64,000 bases of DNA from Mesaphorura yosii (taxonomy: Eukaryota > Arthropoda > Collembola > Poduromorpha > Tullbergiidae): the NCBI GenBank assembly GCA_009869945.1, contig WIXG01000059.1:186001-250000 (forward strand), written 5' to 3'. The notes under the pieces are model-generated. The model worked only from the letters and a program-made list of their open reading frames with translations, had not been told where the DNA came from and made no database searches. Both the position numbers and the translations under genes were made by a program. Shown here one piece after another: positions 62,835-64,000 of the stretch. Positions within the stretch are counted from its first letter, which is position 1; every line of letters begins with the position of its first letter.

Positions 62835-64000
62835 ATGCTCACCTGCGTAGGCAAATGATGGTTGCCAGAGGACAAGATTCGTCAATGAATGGAGATGGAT
62901 GCTCAGTTCCACTTCTGCCACCCAACTCGATCATGATGGCTTCAATGGGAGTAAGTAGGGGACCACCGCCAATGCTGTTTGGGACACAGAACTCGCCGCC
63001 ACAGCAACAGCAGTCGCCAGGAGAGTTTCCTCCTCTCCAGACAGCTTTCGATTTGACCAACAATGGATCAAACGGCAACAACTCTCCGAACTCTGCACAA
63101 TCAGCCGCAGCACTGAAACGCAAGGAACTGTTCAATCAGCGTAAACAAAGGGAATTTATTCCGGACAATAAGAAGGACGACAGTTACTGGGATCGCCGTC
63201 GTCGCAACAATGAGGCCGCTAAGAGGTCACGTGAGAAGCGTCGCTTCAATGACATGATTCTGGAGCAACGCGTGATTGAACTGACTCGAGAAACTCACAT
63301 CCTGAAGGCTCAGCTGATGGCAATCAAGGACAAATTTGGAATAAACGGCGACAGCCTCATCTGCTTGGAGCAAGTTCTGGCCACGCTTCCCAGCAACGAT
63401 CAGGTCCTCAGCCTGACCAAAAGAACAACCAAAGTATTCTCGGAGTTCGGCAAGGGAGGCTGCTCCGATCAATACTCAGATGACGAGTGCACCAGAGACA
63501 CGGCTGACCACCAAGAACGGGTCTATTTACAGCAGCAGCAGCACGGGGCTGATGACAGATCTTGCAGCCCCGCACTCGCCCACCACCATCTGCCTGGGCA
63601 CCTTCAGCAACAGCACAGAGGCAGAATGGCTCCACACATGGAGAACGAGAAGAGCAACGGCGAGCGCCCCATCTTCAAATTCGGTGCTGAAGACTGCTTG
63701 CCAAACAACAGAAGAAGCAGCAGCCACAGCAGCTTGTCATCCCAATCAGATGACATTCTGAATCTGAGTATTGCACACACAAGCAATAATAACTCGAATG
63801 GCAATGCGATTGAGCCGATGGATCAAGACGAGCGGTCGTCGGAGTCTACACCTTCGAAATCTGGTCGTGGTGGAAGTAAGGCTAAAGTCAGTTTTGCAGA
63901 ACCAGCAGGCAAGGACAAGGCGACTCCACCAAACACGGATACCATCATCAAGGCGCACATCAACGTCATTGTCAACGGCACGAGCAACGGGAACAACGCC
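62835..64000 (+). CDS. vri: Vrille / NFIL3-type bZIP transcription factor, main exon, 3' end beyond the window
   Basis: One exon of at least 1,166 nt, open to the window end in the frame fixed by the bZIP. With the candidate first exon it gives 389 residues so far. Vrille is a transcriptional repressor that acts in development and in the second circadian feedback loop. The bZIP spans about residues 128-185: KKDDSYWDRRRRNNEAAK and RSREKRRFNDMILEQRV form the basic region, followed by IELTRETHILKAQL of the zipper. The preceding QRKQREFIPDNKK and the following KDKFGI are also characteristic of arthropod Vrille. Outside the bZIP the protein is low-complexity, with Q runs and S/N-rich stretches (SHSSLSSQSDD, NNNSNGN). 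Without the upstream exon, translation could begin at the Met pair MMVARGQDSS. A GTAAGT inside the coding sequence at 62950-62955 is a possible cryptic donor. Confidence 0.95.

Overview
This is nuclear DNA of an animal, almost certainly an arthropod. Genes are split by short GT-AG introns, mostly 60-450 bp. The right edge carries a vrille-type bZIP whose basic region and zipper read like arthropod Vrille, and the middle carries an apolipophorin-like large lipid transfer protein. A crustacean or another non-dipteran arthropod fits best, but the sequence alone does not settle the lineage. I saw no prokaryotic genes, CRISPR arrays, rRNA, convincing tRNA, or recognisable transposon or virus-derived coding sequence.

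Layout. (1) 142-5373, minus: an adhesion-type GPCR (signal peptide, HormR, GAIN/GPS, seven TMs), running off the left edge after the TM7 exon. (2) 6621-8840, minus: Wntless, complete, 7 exons, 559 aa. (3) 9697-10509, plus: RBM8A/Y14, an exon-junction-complex core protein, complete, 4 exons, 163 aa, head-to-head with Wntless. (4) 11477-13790, minus: cytosolic HMG-CoA synthase, complete, 7 exons, 468 aa, tail-to-tail with RBM8A. (5) 13791-19065: about 5.3 kb with no supportable gene. (6) 19066-39463, plus: one very large lipid transfer protein gene, 17 exons, 5,892 aa. All exon phases agree from start to stop. (7) 41195-42236, plus: a transgelin/Mp20-type calponin-family gene, 6 exons, 205 aa, with a 3' UTR of about 1 kb. 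(8) 43.3-50.3 kb: no supportable gene. (9) 50.3 kb to the window end, plus: vrille/NFIL3-type repressor, with a candidate first exon near 50.7 kb, an intron of about 12.1 kb, and a large coding exon (62835-64000) that is still open at the edge.

The genes do not form a pathway. They are neighbouring housekeeping, signalling, metabolic and clock-type genes. The most unusual locus is the lipid transfer protein. It is far longer than insect apolipophorin-II/I, keeps a furin-type RVRR site near residue 778, and ends in a vWD domain, a Cys-rich C8-like stretch and a vWA-like fold without a metal site. The GPCR has lost two of the four GPS cysteines together while keeping the HLT cleavage triad. The vrille locus has a leader uORF, E-boxes and D-box-type (TTAYGTAA) motifs that could support clock-type feedback.

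Exon boundaries were set by eye from splice consensus, phase continuity and family alignment from memory. No search or RNA evidence was available.
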